Assembly (NCBI GenBank): GCA_000697335.1
Contig: JNEM01011437.1
Location: 1-27,035, forward strand
Reading direction: 5' to 3'
DNA from: Conidiobolus incongruus B7586
Taxonomy: Eukaryota > Entomophthoromycota > Entomophthoromycetes > Entomophthorales > Conidiobolaceae
Length of the DNA stretch: 27,035 nucleotides
The first letter of the stretch is position 1. Each line of letters begins with the position of its first letter. This document shows positions 8,455 through 20,535 of the stretch, in pieces. The notes beneath the pieces were generated by a model that did not search any database, was not told where the DNA came from, and saw nothing but the letters and a program-made list of their open reading frames with translations. Made by a program: the position numbers and the translations under genes.

Positions 8455-11400
8455 TGTTAAAAGCCAAATATGGTTGATTAGATTATAAAATAAATGGGTT
8501 GATTTGGACCAGGTGAACTAATTATGTTATGATTTCTCTCTAAAAAATTTCAAATACACTAAGTATTTTCAATTTGTTAAATATATATATATAAGCTTCA
8601 ATTTCCAAAGATCAATGGTATTATTTAGGAAGTTTAGCAATATTTTAATATATGATCATTTTTGATATTCATTCTATACAAAAATCATATCAATATATCA
8701 CAAGATTCAATAGATACCCAATATCAATATTGAATTTCTATCATAATACTTGTTTTCCTTAGAGGTCAAATATAATCAATAAAAATTTATCCAATCATAT
8801 TCAAACTAGGAGTTTCAAGCATTAAAATGGGTTCTACCTTTTGGCAAATTAAACTCCTGAACTTGTAGATAATAGTTGGCCTATAAGCTGCAGGGGTTAA
8901 GAGATTAGTTCAATTTTTGAGTATAATACAGGTTTGATCAAAATTATATCTTGGGTAATATTGTTGATAAGGTAAAACTTGGGAAACATCAAAATATAAT
9001 ATAAATATGTAGAGCATATATTAAATATAAGATATGATTTTATATTAATTTAACTAATTAAATTTTTGATTTCTATATTTGAAATAAATTTAATTATCAC
9101 AAACTTTTATTATAATCTTAAAAATTTCAAACTAAAAAATCTAGCAATTTCCCAATTTATTAGAATTTTTAATTATCTAAATCTGATATTAAAACTTTGG
9201 CGGATTATTCCATTCATATCTGACTATTTATAAATAATTAGTGTAATAAATATAAATGAATTTAATAATATTTTATATATTCAATAAGTTGTATATATGA
9301 GTCATAAAGTTAGGCATGTTCTTGTTAATAGATAATGCTTTGATATATGTGACTAATATTTTTAGTTGCACTTTCTATGTTATAAATACATATAATTTAT
9401 TTTGTCGCAATAAAGTTCTCTGGTTTCTAAACTTTATACCAATCATAATGAAATCTTGACAAATTTTTATCTGAAAAGAAAAATGACTTCCAACGACGCT
9501 AATCCTATTATCAATTCAAACCATTCTGAAACTTCTGGAACTGTAAACGACGGAGTTTTACAACACAATATAATTAAAATAATTACTACTTCAACTTGAA
9601 ATCATTCTTATTATCAAAATAACAAAATATGGGAAATCTTAGATGATGAAAACTAATTATATCACATTACAAAATTCTTAAAAATATCTAAATTATTGAA
9701 TATTAGTTGTACTGTTATATTCATCATTTTTTATAATATTTTTTGAAATTTATATATATTGCTCATAAAGAGGGAACAGAAGAATTAAAAATCTGACATG
9801 TAATATGTTATATTTTAAGAATAAGGTACTATTAAGTGATAAATTGATTCAAAATGCATTAATTGAAAAAAATCCAATTCAAATATGATTCAAATCAATA
9901 TAATGAATTGGGATGAATCCTGCAATATAATTAATCATATAAAGATAAATTAATCAAAGGTTTATATTATTCTGAACAGATAATAATGATTATCAATAAT
10001 ATGTTATTATAATAGTTTGGAATATTATTTGAATTTATTTCATCAATGCGGGTTAACAATAATTGATCAATAATAAAAATATTAGCTCAAACTTAGTTTA
10101 CTTCAATCAAATTATACTGAACACTTTTAATTAATGAGATAACCAATCTCTAGCATATCAAACATGTTTAATCTATAATCATTTGGAATAATATATATTA
10201 TGAACTACAGTTTTTAATATAGCCAAATTTATTTAAATTCAAAAGTTTTTGCTAAACCGCAGAGTCATATTTTCAATATTAATCCAATATAATTAAAAAA
10301 TATCAAACATATATATTCACAAGTTATCATGATCATTATAGTAATTTTTATTATATTATCAATTTAAAAAAAGCCTATGAAAACATCTAGTTAGCATTTC
10401 AAAATTCATTATAGCAATTATCACTTATTAGGCCTAATATCAGAATAAATGTTGAAAAGGTGTATTTTACATTGAAAATATTTATCAATAATATTTTTCA
10501 AGTTTAAATTTATAATTTAAAAATAGACCAAATTTTAAATATGTTTTTAAGACCTGTTCCGCAAAATTTAATAAAAAAATTCAGAAACTTTTTTTAAATT
10601 AATGATATAGTTTTTGCATTTTAATGCAACAATATTTTTTTTGAATATCAGATTATTTAATTTGAATGAGCATAGAAAAGTTATAAATATAATATTTCAA
10701 ATACTCAAAGTTAGGATTTTTACAATATTGATTGCTAAATAATACTACACTATTGATGAATCGTAGGCATTAGTTTGATTGTAAATTAATATACATCACT
10801 CTATAAATAATATAGAATTATTTATAACTATGCATTTTCAAAGCAATTTAACCAAGGTGTTATGCTAAAACTATAAAAACAATTATTCATCCGTTTTATT
10901 TGTACATTCATTATATTTATGTAAATGCTATAAAATAATTTGAGATGAAAATTACAATGTTCAAATCAGTTTTATTATCAGGTTGTTTACAAAATGTTAA
11001 TAGTTTCAATAGGAAAAAGAATATTAGATTGATTATATACCAAAAATGATAAGTAATTGTTCTTTTACCACGGTATTAAGGAATTAATACTGAAGAGTTA
11101 TATGAATTTCAATTATCACAAAACTTTTCCAGGATATAAATGTGTAATGTAAGTATTATGATAATTATTATGGGAATTGGATTTTTCGATTAAAGGGATA
11201 TATATTTAAATCTCAATCTGAATAAAAACACTTATTTTTAGTTACATAAGTTTTCTAAGTTTGGTATTTTCATAATCATGTTAAAATGATACTAATAGTA
11301 TAATGCAAATATATAGATTATTGATATTATTGATTGGAGCTTCGAATCAGATGTAAAAATGATTTGATCATTATTGGAAAGGATATCAATTCAATATTAC

Positions 11401-11767
11401 AATAATTATTTCATTCAAATATACTTACAAATTATTTTGATACAACATTAATTAAATATACACACAATATAATTTATTTAAAGTTATATAGTTATGCAAT
11501 GTAATATAACTGTTGTAATAATTGAATTATATTCTTTTGATTTCATTATATTTGATATTATGTACTCATTTATTGATATTGATAATTGAATTATTTTAAT
11601 AATCCTGAAAGCATATATTAATATACTTTAAAATGTGTTTTTCAATACATAAATTCCTTTGGTGAGAATAATTAAATTCATTACATATCTTAATAATTTT
11701 AACATATTATTACTTAAATTTGAAATTCACATTTTTCATTATATTAAAATAAATGAAAAATTCAAAA
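8455..11767. other. AT-rich spacer between divergent CP3 and psiA
   Basis: Apart from a possible small frame at 9483-9599 nothing coding is recognised. The part at about 8800-8960 is a little less AT-rich than its surroundings but has no readable frame of length. Confidence 0.5.
9483..9599 (+). CDS. Possible 38-aa small ORF or lost gene start
   Basis: An ATG opens a 38-codon frame whose first 28 codons look like coding sequence in this window (AAC, GAC, GCT, CCT, TCT, GGA) and not like the A/T runs around it. The peptide starts MTSNDANPII and is rich in Asn, Ser and Thr; it has no signal peptide or known motif. A TATAAATA sequence lies about 100 bp upstream (9381-9388). It resembles no carboxypeptidase. 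It may be a micro-gene, the first exon of a lost gene, or chance. Confidence 0.2.
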   Translation: MTSNDANPIINSNHSETSGTVNDGVLQHNIIKIITTST

Positions 11768-11777
11768 TATAAATATA
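11768..11777 (+). promoter_or_regulatory. TATA-like box of psiA
   Basis: TATAAATATA begins 58 bases before the old ATG of psiA, in the same place as in the intact genes. A second TATATAA at 11794-11800 is closer than in the other copies. Confidence 0.35.
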
Positions 11778-11825
11778 TTAAATCCTCAATTAATATATAA
11801 ATTTAAGAAATCAATAAAAATATTA

Positions 11826-13052
11826 ATGTTTAATGGTTTATTATTGGTTAACTTTATTTTATCAGAGTATAATTATGAAAGGCAGCATATTTTAGAATGT
11901 CAAGTGAAAGACTTTGCAACCACAACAAGAATAGAACATTTAGATATTATTAATCAAAAGGGTGATTTTTCAGTTTTCAGAGTCAAAAAACAGAAAGAAA
12001 ATGATCTAATTAACAATGTCACTTGGTGTAAAGTAAAACTCGAAGATGCGAACTAATGGGTTTCCCAATATCAAGTTGAACGTCTGTCAAGAGCTGCCAC
12101 TTTTATTGAAGAAGGTCCTTTACTTGACGAAGAACTTTTCAAGTATTAAAGTATTTATGAATAAATTAAGGATTATTTACTTTACTGGGCTGAAAATTAT
12201 CTTCAATATGCTAAATTTGCAGAGTTTATTGGAAAGAATGATGAGAAACAATATATTTTGTAATTGAAATTCCAGGGAAAGCGTATATTAAAAAGAAAGA
12301 CATCGAATTACTTTGTGGCCAGAATATTTGAGAGTTAATTTTACTATCTTACATTTCCTATATTATTAAAAATATGCTGAAAGGTACTGATCAAGATGAC
12401 AAAGCTAAAAACGACTTACAAAATTTTGTTTAGAGTTTTACCGGTTGCCAGCCCTGATGGATATCAGCATTCTCGAACTTTCAAGAGATTTTGGAGAAAG
12501 AATCGTTGTAATAATGGCGATGAAGCTTTTGATATTGATCCTAATCATAATTAGGACTAAAAATGGGGTGTTGCTGGTAGTTCTCCTGTTTCAAATTCCG
12601 ACGTTCACCATGGTCCATCGTCAAGAAGTGTACCTGAGATTCAGAACGTCTTGAAATATACCAATAAATCACCTAAAAGACAGAGCTATTTTGTGGCATT
12701 CTGCTGCTAAAATTATCTTGAAAAAATCGAGGCTAGATAACTGAAGGCCCTATAATGAATTTATTTAAAAGTAATCAAAAATCCCTTTTCAGATGCCATT
12801 AATTCTAATGAATAAGAATTTAAAGCTACTGATCTTTACCTAGATTCTAGTGCTGCCAATAATTACTTCGCACTCAAAGCTCATACTTTGACTTAACTCT
12901 TGAATTTTGCAGTGGTAGCAAATTTGATTTTGACTTGCCACTCAACGAAATTTAAATTTTACATTTGCTGCCTTTTCTAGTTTCAAATTCTTTATACTTG
13001 TTTGTAAGCCCAATATTCCACATTGACGTTCGTTCCAAGATCAACCAATTAA
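11826..13052 (+). pseudogene. psiA, heavily decayed M14A carboxypeptidase pseudogene
   Basis: The start codon and signal-like region (MFNGLLLVNFILS) are followed by a propeptide still readable for 76 codons, with both family cysteines (ILECQV, VTWCKV). A stop at 12054-12056 ends this frame. Further stops and frame changes follow throughout the catalytic domain, which can be traced by short matches: GQN for the zinc motif GQH, SPDGYQHSR, FWRKNRCNNGD, DPNHN for DLNRN, LWHSAA, LYLDSSAANNYF. First zinc His to Asn and Arg145 to His changes show loss of selection. The end is placed where the decayed PNIP tail and VDIPTN-like tail align with CP4 (about 13020-13052). It is closest to CP4 and psiB: it shares HSA (Tyr198 replaced) with CP4 and a TDQD motif with psiB. 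Confidence 0.9.
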
Positions 13053-13129
13053 TATTTGTTATTTTAATAATTAATTTCCTTTTATTCGAATTACAATAAA
13101 TAAAAGTTTATTTTATATTAACATTTTTA

Positions 13130-13155
13130 AATAATAATAATAGTAGTAGTAGTAG
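13130..13155. repeat. Trinucleotide microsatellite, AAT then AGT units
   Basis: A run of AAT units passes directly into about five AGT units just downstream of psiA, a typical slippage tract. Confidence 0.7.
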
Positions 13156-16012
13156 GCAAGCTTTCAAGTTAATTTCTCTAGATTTTTGAATTTTAATGAG
13201 ATATTGGAAATCATAAATTTAAACCTGTATTTGAAATTTACAGTTAATTCAATTTTTACAGGATTTTAATCAAATTTCATTAAATTTATATTAAATATAT
13301 TGAAAAATTATCAAAATATGAGTGTATATTATCACATTATGTACATCATTATAATCCTGATATTTTGAATATTTAATTTTTATATGAAAAGGACTGCTCT
13401 TATGATTTAATTATAAAATTTCACAATCTAAATAAAATTAATATAAAAATATTGTTTCATTTTTAATATATTTTATAGTTGAAATTTTTATTTCTATTTG
13501 CTATTAATATTTTAATAATAATAATAAGAGATTATTCTATAATTGTCATGGATTGATGAAAAAATATCAATTAATTTATTGAATTTGAAAATATTTAGTA
13601 TTTTAAGATTATATTTATAGTACTTTTCAATATGATCATATAATGTCAAATAGAATAGTATTTTGAAAATAAAGTTTACTCACTTATAGTAAGGTTTGTA
13701 ATATATGTATAAATCATAAATACAGCTTGAATCAACATTAATCATAATCCTATTAATGTTAGCTATTAATATATAACCAGAAAATACTTATTCGTATTTT
13801 TTGCTTTTATTATCGTTATATGTTTTTATTTGCATGTATGTTAATTATAAATTTAATAATTTAAAAGTCTGTATTATCAAATTAATTTTCATATTTAAAT
13901 ATACAAAACCTATTATATTCTATAAGTTTAGGGCATATTTTGAATGACATTATAAAATTAAATGATTGATTCATTATTTCAAAAATAGTAAGGATTAAAT
14001 ATCATAGCAATTACATTTAAATTTGTCAATCTATTATTCTTTTTCTATCATATACATACTAGATTTCATGTAAATAATAATAAAACTTATTAAACTATTT
14101 CAATCAAATAGTATATTCATAGATGAGTACTAGATTTCAATCAGTATTAAGGAATGTGTATAATATAATGTAATTAAAAGTTTGATATTTTCAATTTTGC
14201 AAAAATTATTTTATTATTAATATAATTAATATAATTATATTATAGAAATTTTAATTAAAAAAGAAAATATGTCGTAATTATAAAATATTTTGATTTTGAA
14301 GTTAAATTCTTTGAATACCTTTAATATTCAGAATAATTATTAATAAACTTGATGAAAAATGAGTGTTAACCAAATTAAATTATGGTCATTAAGTCATGTG
14401 CTATTTGGTAAGTTTAAATATTACAATTGATAATTGTCTATTTCATTAGAGGGTAAATAGTCTATATACCTGATTTATGATCGAATAAAACATTCAGCTT
14501 GTAAACAAAAGCGATATATATTTATATTGAAAAATAAGTTGGTTCAAAAATTGCATGTTATATATAACACTTTCATATTATCATTAGGTTAACATTTAAT
14601 TGTGTATATATTACTAAATTTAATCTCAACAATATAACATATTTTGTAATTTTATATATGATAATTATGGAAGTTGGAGTGTATCATGGATTTTATAAAA
14701 TTTTTTCATCTTTAAATATTGTTTGTTATTTTATTAATTATCAAATTTAATTAAATTTTTAACATTTTTATTAATATATTTAGATATGATTTATTTAATT
14801 GAAAACTATACAATATCCTCGACGGTAGTCATTTAATTTATATTTCGGTCATCAAAATTAAATTTTATTATTGTATATTGAGTAACTTATCAAGGTTAAG
14901 ATCTATAGCTATTTTACTATACTATATCATTAGCAAATAAACAAATTCCTCTAATTTTACATTAGTATTTTTGCAATATATTAATTTAAAATGATTTATA
15001 ACTTGGTTTAATAGTGAATTGCATATGAATATATTGATCAACAAGTAAAATCCGCACATTTAAATACTTAATCCATCTTGATTATTACTTTTAATTCTAA
15101 ATTTAATATATTTAATATACAATCAAATTCGGGAATATGAAATCCAAGCGGTTAGTGTCAAGAGTATATTATATTGGCAATATATTTCAACAAATTTATA
15201 AGGTCTGGACTTTTGCCTGAAATTCATATGACCAAGTGACTGTAAGGTAATTGATCCACACATTTTAAGTTACAAAAAGTATGGCCATTTAAAAAATTGT
15301 CTGAAAATATGATGAAATTACCTATTTTCGAATTTTAGTTCTGACATTGGGTTTTGTTATTTTTAAGTATATTTTTATTAATAAAAAGAACTATATGTAT
15401 ATAAACATTTATCAATAATATAGCTCTAAAGTTTTATGGGTTTTTTGAGTACAGTTTTAGGATTGGTTAATTTATAATAGCATCTTTCAGATAATAACTC
15501 AAACTTCAAATTATACTAATATTATTAAATTTATAAAATCAGTGTTTTTTATTATCTTGTTTACAAAAATTATGAAATGAAATGTATCAAATATGTTCCA
15601 AATGATTGTAAAAAAATTAGATTCTATAAGCTATATAAAGAATTAATATTAAAAATTATAGAATATAACGTATCTGTATATTCAATAATCTTTTAATTCA
15701 TAATAATCCAATTATAATGAAAACATGTTCACAAATTTATAGTATATTATAAAAATACATATGTAAATTTTTTATATTTTAAATAGATAAAAATTTGGTT
15801 CAATTTACATTAAGTCACAATTAAATATCGGTACGGTTAAACTCATAAATTTCACTCGAAAATCGACCAATTCATCATTTTGTGTTCTGATTGAATGATT
15901 TATATTAAAAAATACAGGAAATATGCATATATGATTATAATTTTAATTAAATATTTCATTTAAAACATTTGAACAATTTTTCAAAATTTGTAATCGTTAA
16001 AACATATTGAAG
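13156..16012. other. AT-rich spacer between psiA and CP4
   Basis: No gene, RNA or pseudogene fragment is recognised. At about 15195-15300 two short segments (AGGCAAAAGTCCAGACC on minus, ACAAAAAGTATGGCC on plus) look like the ends of Tc1-type elements facing each other, but the match is weak. Confidence 0.5.
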
Positions 16013-16020
16013 TATAAATT
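16013..16020 (+). promoter_or_regulatory. TATA-like box of CP4
   Basis: TATAAATT starts 55 bases before the CP4 ATG, within a few bases of the position used in the other intact genes. Confidence 0.5.
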
Positions 16021-16067
16021 TCAAATTATTGACGATTAAAAATAATAAAAAATAATTTTTAATTAAA

Positions 16068-17333
16068 ATGATATTTTCGAATTTACTTCTTTTTATAGGA
16101 TTTGTTTTTAGCAATCAGAACTTTGAAGGCCAAGAAGTTTTGGAATGCCAAGTTAGAGATCGTGAAACTGCTCAGAAGTTAGAACATTTGGATATTTTTA
16201 ATCATAAAAATGGTATTACCACTTTGCGAGTTCAAAATATTCAAGAAAAGAATTACGTCAATACTGTTACTAAATGCGAAGTCAAGGATGCCGATTTGAA
16301 CATCTGGGCCTCCGAGAATCAGGCCAGTACTCTCTCTAAGAGAGGTATTGATCAAGCTCTACAAAGTATTCCTGATGACCAGTTCTTCCAAAATTATAGA
16401 AGTTATGATGAAATTAAGAACCAATTCCGCAACTGGGCCAGTCAATATTCTCAGTATGCTAAATTCGTTGAGAGTATTGGAAAGTCTCATGAAGGTCGAG
16501 ATATTTTTGGTATTGAAATTACTGACAACAATGCTACTGGCAAAAAGAAAGATATAGTCTATGTTGGTGGCCAGCACGCTCGTGAATGGATTTCTCCAGC
16601 ATCAGTCTCCTATATTACATATAAATTACTAAGCGATGCTAAAAATGATGCTCAGGTCAAAAATCATTTACAAAACTTTGTTTATCGCATTTTCCCAGTT
16701 GCTAACCCTGACGGATATGAGTACTCTAGAAAGTCTAGTAGCAATAGATTATGGAGAAAAAATCGCCGCAATAACGGAGATGGCACATTTGGTGTAGATC
16801 TCAACCGTAATTGGGACTATAAGTGGGGAGTTGTTGGTAGCAGTAATAGACCCCGTGATGACACTTATCGAGGACCTTCAGCCGAAAGTGAGCCCGAAGT
16901 AAAGAGTATCTCCAATTATGTTAGAAATTTACCTAGAGTATACGGCGCAATCGATTGGCATTCAGCCTCTGAACAGGTCTTGAGAAGCTGGGGTTGGACT
17001 ATGAAAGATTCCAGTAATGAGTCAATCTTAAAGAAAGTTGGAGATTCTGTTGCCAACGCTATCAATTCTAAAGGATATAATTTTGAATCCATTAAAAGTG
17101 CTGGGCTTTACCCAGCATCTGGTGCTGCCGATGATTACTTTGCATTCAAAGCTCAATCTGTTTCTTTCACTATTGAACTCTGCAGCGGTGGTCGATATGG
17201 TTTTGACTTGCCACCCAGCGAAATTATAAATTGTGCATCTGCTGCCTATTCTGGTTCAAAACAATTTTCTCAATTTTTATTTGAGAATCCCAACATCCCA
17301 CCTTTAGTTGACATTCCTACCAATGCCAATTAA
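16068..17333 (+). CDS. CP4, secreted M14A carboxypeptidase, Tyr198-to-Ala form (421 aa)
   Basis: The frame is complete and intronless. A signal peptide spans residues 1 to about 15 (ends VFS-NQ). The propeptide ends at Lys91-Arg92 (LSKRG), a Kex2/trypsin-type site. The catalytic domain has zinc ligands His170, Glu173 and His298, Arg230 in RLWRKNRR, Asn246-Arg247, Tyr348 (bovine 248) and catalytic Glu370. Asp355 at position 255 predicts cleavage of C-terminal Lys/Arg. The residue after the zinc-binding His-Ser is Ala300 instead of the Tyr198 seen in CP2, CP3 and CP5. Tyr198 lines the S1'/S2 side of the cleft in M14A enzymes and is not the general base, so activity is probably kept with altered subsite fit. 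Cysteines 27, 70, 372 and 389 follow the array pattern. A conserved ENPNIPP tail is followed by LVDIPTNAN. psiA and psiB are its closest relatives in the window. Confidence 0.95.
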   Translation: MIFSNLLLFIGFVFSNQNFEGQEVLECQVRDRETAQKLEHLDIFNHKNGITTLRVQNIQEKNYVNTVTKCEVKDADLNIWASENQASTLSKRGIDQALQSIPDDQFFQNYRSYDEIKNQFRNWASQYSQYAKFVESIGKSHEGRDIFGIEITDNNATGKKKDIVYVGGQHAREWISPASVSYITYKLLSDAKNDAQVKNHLQNFVYRIFPVANPDGYEYSRKSSSNRLWRKNRRNNGDGTFGVDLNRNWDYKWGVVGSSNRPRDDTYRGPSAESEPEVKSISNYVRNLPRVYGAIDWHSASEQVLRSWGWTMKDSSNESILKKVGDSVANAINSKGYNFESIKSAGLYPASGAADDYFAFKAQSVSFTIELCSGGRYGFDLPPSEIINCASAAYSGSKQFSQFLFENPNIPPLVDIPTNAN

Positions 17334-20300
17334 TAATTTCTTATTTATTATTTATTATTAAAGATTTATTATTTTTTCCGATTTTACTTTCATAATGTTT
17401 TATTTACTTTTTTTACCAATATATTTATATTCTGAAATTTTTCATATCATATTTTATTAAATCTTTGATTTTTCAAATTCAATGAAAAAAATCTATTAAT
17501 TAGACTGTAGCGACAAATGACATATACTATAGATTATATAATTTGAACAATTAGTATGATAATATATATTTGACCATTTAGAGGAAATATAGGATTAAAA
17601 TTCTTTGAATATTCAATCAACAAAAGCCATTATTTATTATTCCAAAAGCTATTACTATTTAATACAATTGATATTAGAATATTTCATTTATAATGAACCA
17701 TCATAACAATTACATCCAATTGAATATTAACAAATTTCTCAATTAATATAATATTAATACAAATTATAATTACATTTATAATTATATACAATTATTTAAA
17801 TATAACTTTTGAATCAATTATCTAGTTGAAAATAATATTCTGATATCAGAATTTACAGACTCATTCAAAACTCATAGAGAATAATTCAAAATATTGTTTC
17901 AATATATGTCACTTCTAGATTTTAAAACATCCTACATTAAAGTGTAAATTAAAAAAATTTTAACATTCCTAAGTTATATTCATTAAAATAAAAATTTTTG
18001 AATTTTTCTCTGATGATTTACACTACATTTTATATTATTAATTAATTTTCTTTATATTTTTCATCTAGAATGATGTTACAGATTTTTATAATGCCAATGA
18101 TTAATTGGATAAAATATATTCAATTCTATATTTGTTGAATTTTGATCAAGTAGGTTAAATTTAAAACAAATATAATATTTATATAGTCAATTGGATTTTT
18201 CTTAACTTGTAATGTTCGAATTATATTAAGTACTCTTGTATGAATAATATAGATTACTATTCATTATTATATATAATGAAGATTATTTTGATAATCATTT
18301 TCTCAAACCCATCCAACATAATAGATTTGCATAACTATATTTACGATATATATTGAATACTCTCAAAAAAAATCTTCATCAGTAAAATATTTGATACGCA
18401 ATGAGTTATCATAAATTAATATTTTCAACTTTATCTAATATTTACAATATACAATAGAAACTATTTTTTCGACAAAATAAAAAGACCATGAATCAAGAAT
18501 ACATTTAATAGATTATAGATTTAGATAATTTATAAGATTATACAAAGTAATTTCAAATATAAACTTGAATATACTAGTTTTTTTAAATAATCAAACTTTG
18601 AAACTCTTGCAAAAGTTTGATCAGATTAAATTGTAATCAAAATTAAGTAAATCTAGGTATATTATTTTTGAAAAATAACAAAGTAAATATAAATTGAGTA
18701 TAATTTTCAATCTATTGTAAAATATTTTCAAACTTGGAAATGTCGTTTGATAATGAAATATAAATAGGATAACAAAATCTTTACTAAATATCAGATTGTG
18801 TAAAAAATATTGCAAAAAAAAAATCAAATTGATATTTACAAATAAAATATTCAAAACATACTAACACAACAATAACATTAATAAACTCAAGTTTTGAATA
18901 TATTTATCATATTTCCTTATACTTAATAATTCACCAATACATATTTTCTGCTTTCTTTTAAAGAAATATGTTTTCCTCTTTTTGATTCTTCGTAAATAAC
19001 ATTCATATTAGAATATAAATTCAATTATTTTTAAAACGTATCAAATATTATCCAAGTCAAATCTGTTAATAGAAAAAATTTATAATATAATAACCAATTT
19101 TAATAACTGTATTGTTTGTACATTGAATGATATTATAAAATATTTAAATATTTATCTTAAATTGCATAATTAATTATCAAAATTTGATTATAATTTTATT
19201 TTATATTATGATAATTTATTAATAAAACAATTACCTTTTAAAATTGTATATATTATAAGTAAAATTAGTACTTATTAAATCCTTGTTTCAATAATTTTTA
19301 ATTTCGATGAGTTGTAAATTAAATAAAATTAAGACGGGTGCATTAATATTAATACATAATAATCAACTTTATTATAATATATTATATATTATATATTATA
19401 TATACTTAGTAATCAATTATATTACTATATAATATATTAAATTAAACCTAATTCCATTTATGACATAAAAAATATAATGTTTATTAAAAATTGATTGGGG
19501 ATAGGATTTTAAATTATTTGAAAAAATTAATAACAAATAGTTATAACGTATAATCATTATAAACATTTTTTTAAAAATTTATATTATAAAGTATTATATC
19601 AATATTTTATTACGATACAAAACTTGGTTATCAAAATGAGTGGCTAATAACAGGGTTATTTTGAGTATTTTTTTACTTGACATTGCGAAGAAATATATAG
19701 ATCATTTTTATTATGAATGTCATGAAAATATAAAGAATATTTTAAATATATATTATCACAAGTATGGTAATTCTTATTAAACTATTCAATAAAGGAATTT
19801 CAACAAACAATGCTAAATCCAAATTAATATTGCTCATGACTCAGTTATATATAACAATATATGTTCTACATAATGAATTATGAAACCAATTGGTCATTTA
19901 ACTAATATTATTAATAACTTTTAATCAAAGCATATTGTTTGATTTAAAAATTAAATTGATACCCTATTTCAAGATAAAGTATAACAGTAAATTTGCTAAA
20001 AATAAATTAATTAACATAATATTTCATAATATGTTTATAATTTTGGTTAATAATAAATTTATGATCATTACAATTCATTCATCAATATCCAAATGTTTCA
20101 ATTAATAATCAATAAAATAATTTTCAAAATTTTAAATAAATTTGGGAAATGAGTAATATATAACATCAATTAAAGACATATAATGTTTGAATAATTTAAT
20201 AGAAATAATGCTTAAAAGATTTTATGTTTTTATGGATATTTTAATGCTATATTTGTTCCCTTTTTAGGAGCAATAATAAATAATTTATTAATTATGAAAT

Positions 20301-20535
20301 ATCATTTATTTATCAATAATTACTCAAATTACTGAGTAAAAAATTATCTTTAATTAATAGATTATAAATTGAAAAATTACATATTTCCCGTAATTTATAT
20401 ATATATATGGTTAACTTAAAAGTTGCATGAATAAAAGGAATTAAATGCAAAAATTTCATTAAACTATATTCTGGTAAATAATAGATGGATATACTTAATT
20501 GTATATAATTCATTCATTTTTTCATTTTTCTTTGG
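17334..20535. other. AT-rich spacer between CP4 and psiB
   Basis: No gene or RNA is recognised. The 77-codon minus-strand frame at 18621-18854 is made of Phe, Leu, Ile, Asn and Lys codons as random AT-rich sequence gives. A period-7 AT repeat lies near 19380. Confidence 0.55.
19376..19404. repeat. Period-7 AT microsatellite
   Basis: About four copies of a TATTATA unit stand in tandem. This is low-complexity slippage sequence. Confidence 0.6.

Noticed and set aside
11826-13052. psiA as an intron-containing live gene
   Set aside because: Changes hit zinc and substrate-binding residues as well as the frame, and no intron boundaries would restore those residues; the intact paralogs have no introns.
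18621-18854. A 77-codon minus-strand frame with hydrophobic stretches
   Set aside because: Its composition is what AT-rich DNA gives by chance (Phe, Leu, Ile, Asn, Lys, Tyr), with no motif and no promoter-like arrangement.
20313-20513. A 66-codon minus-strand frame just before psiB
   Set aside because: Random AT-rich composition and no similarity to anything recognised.
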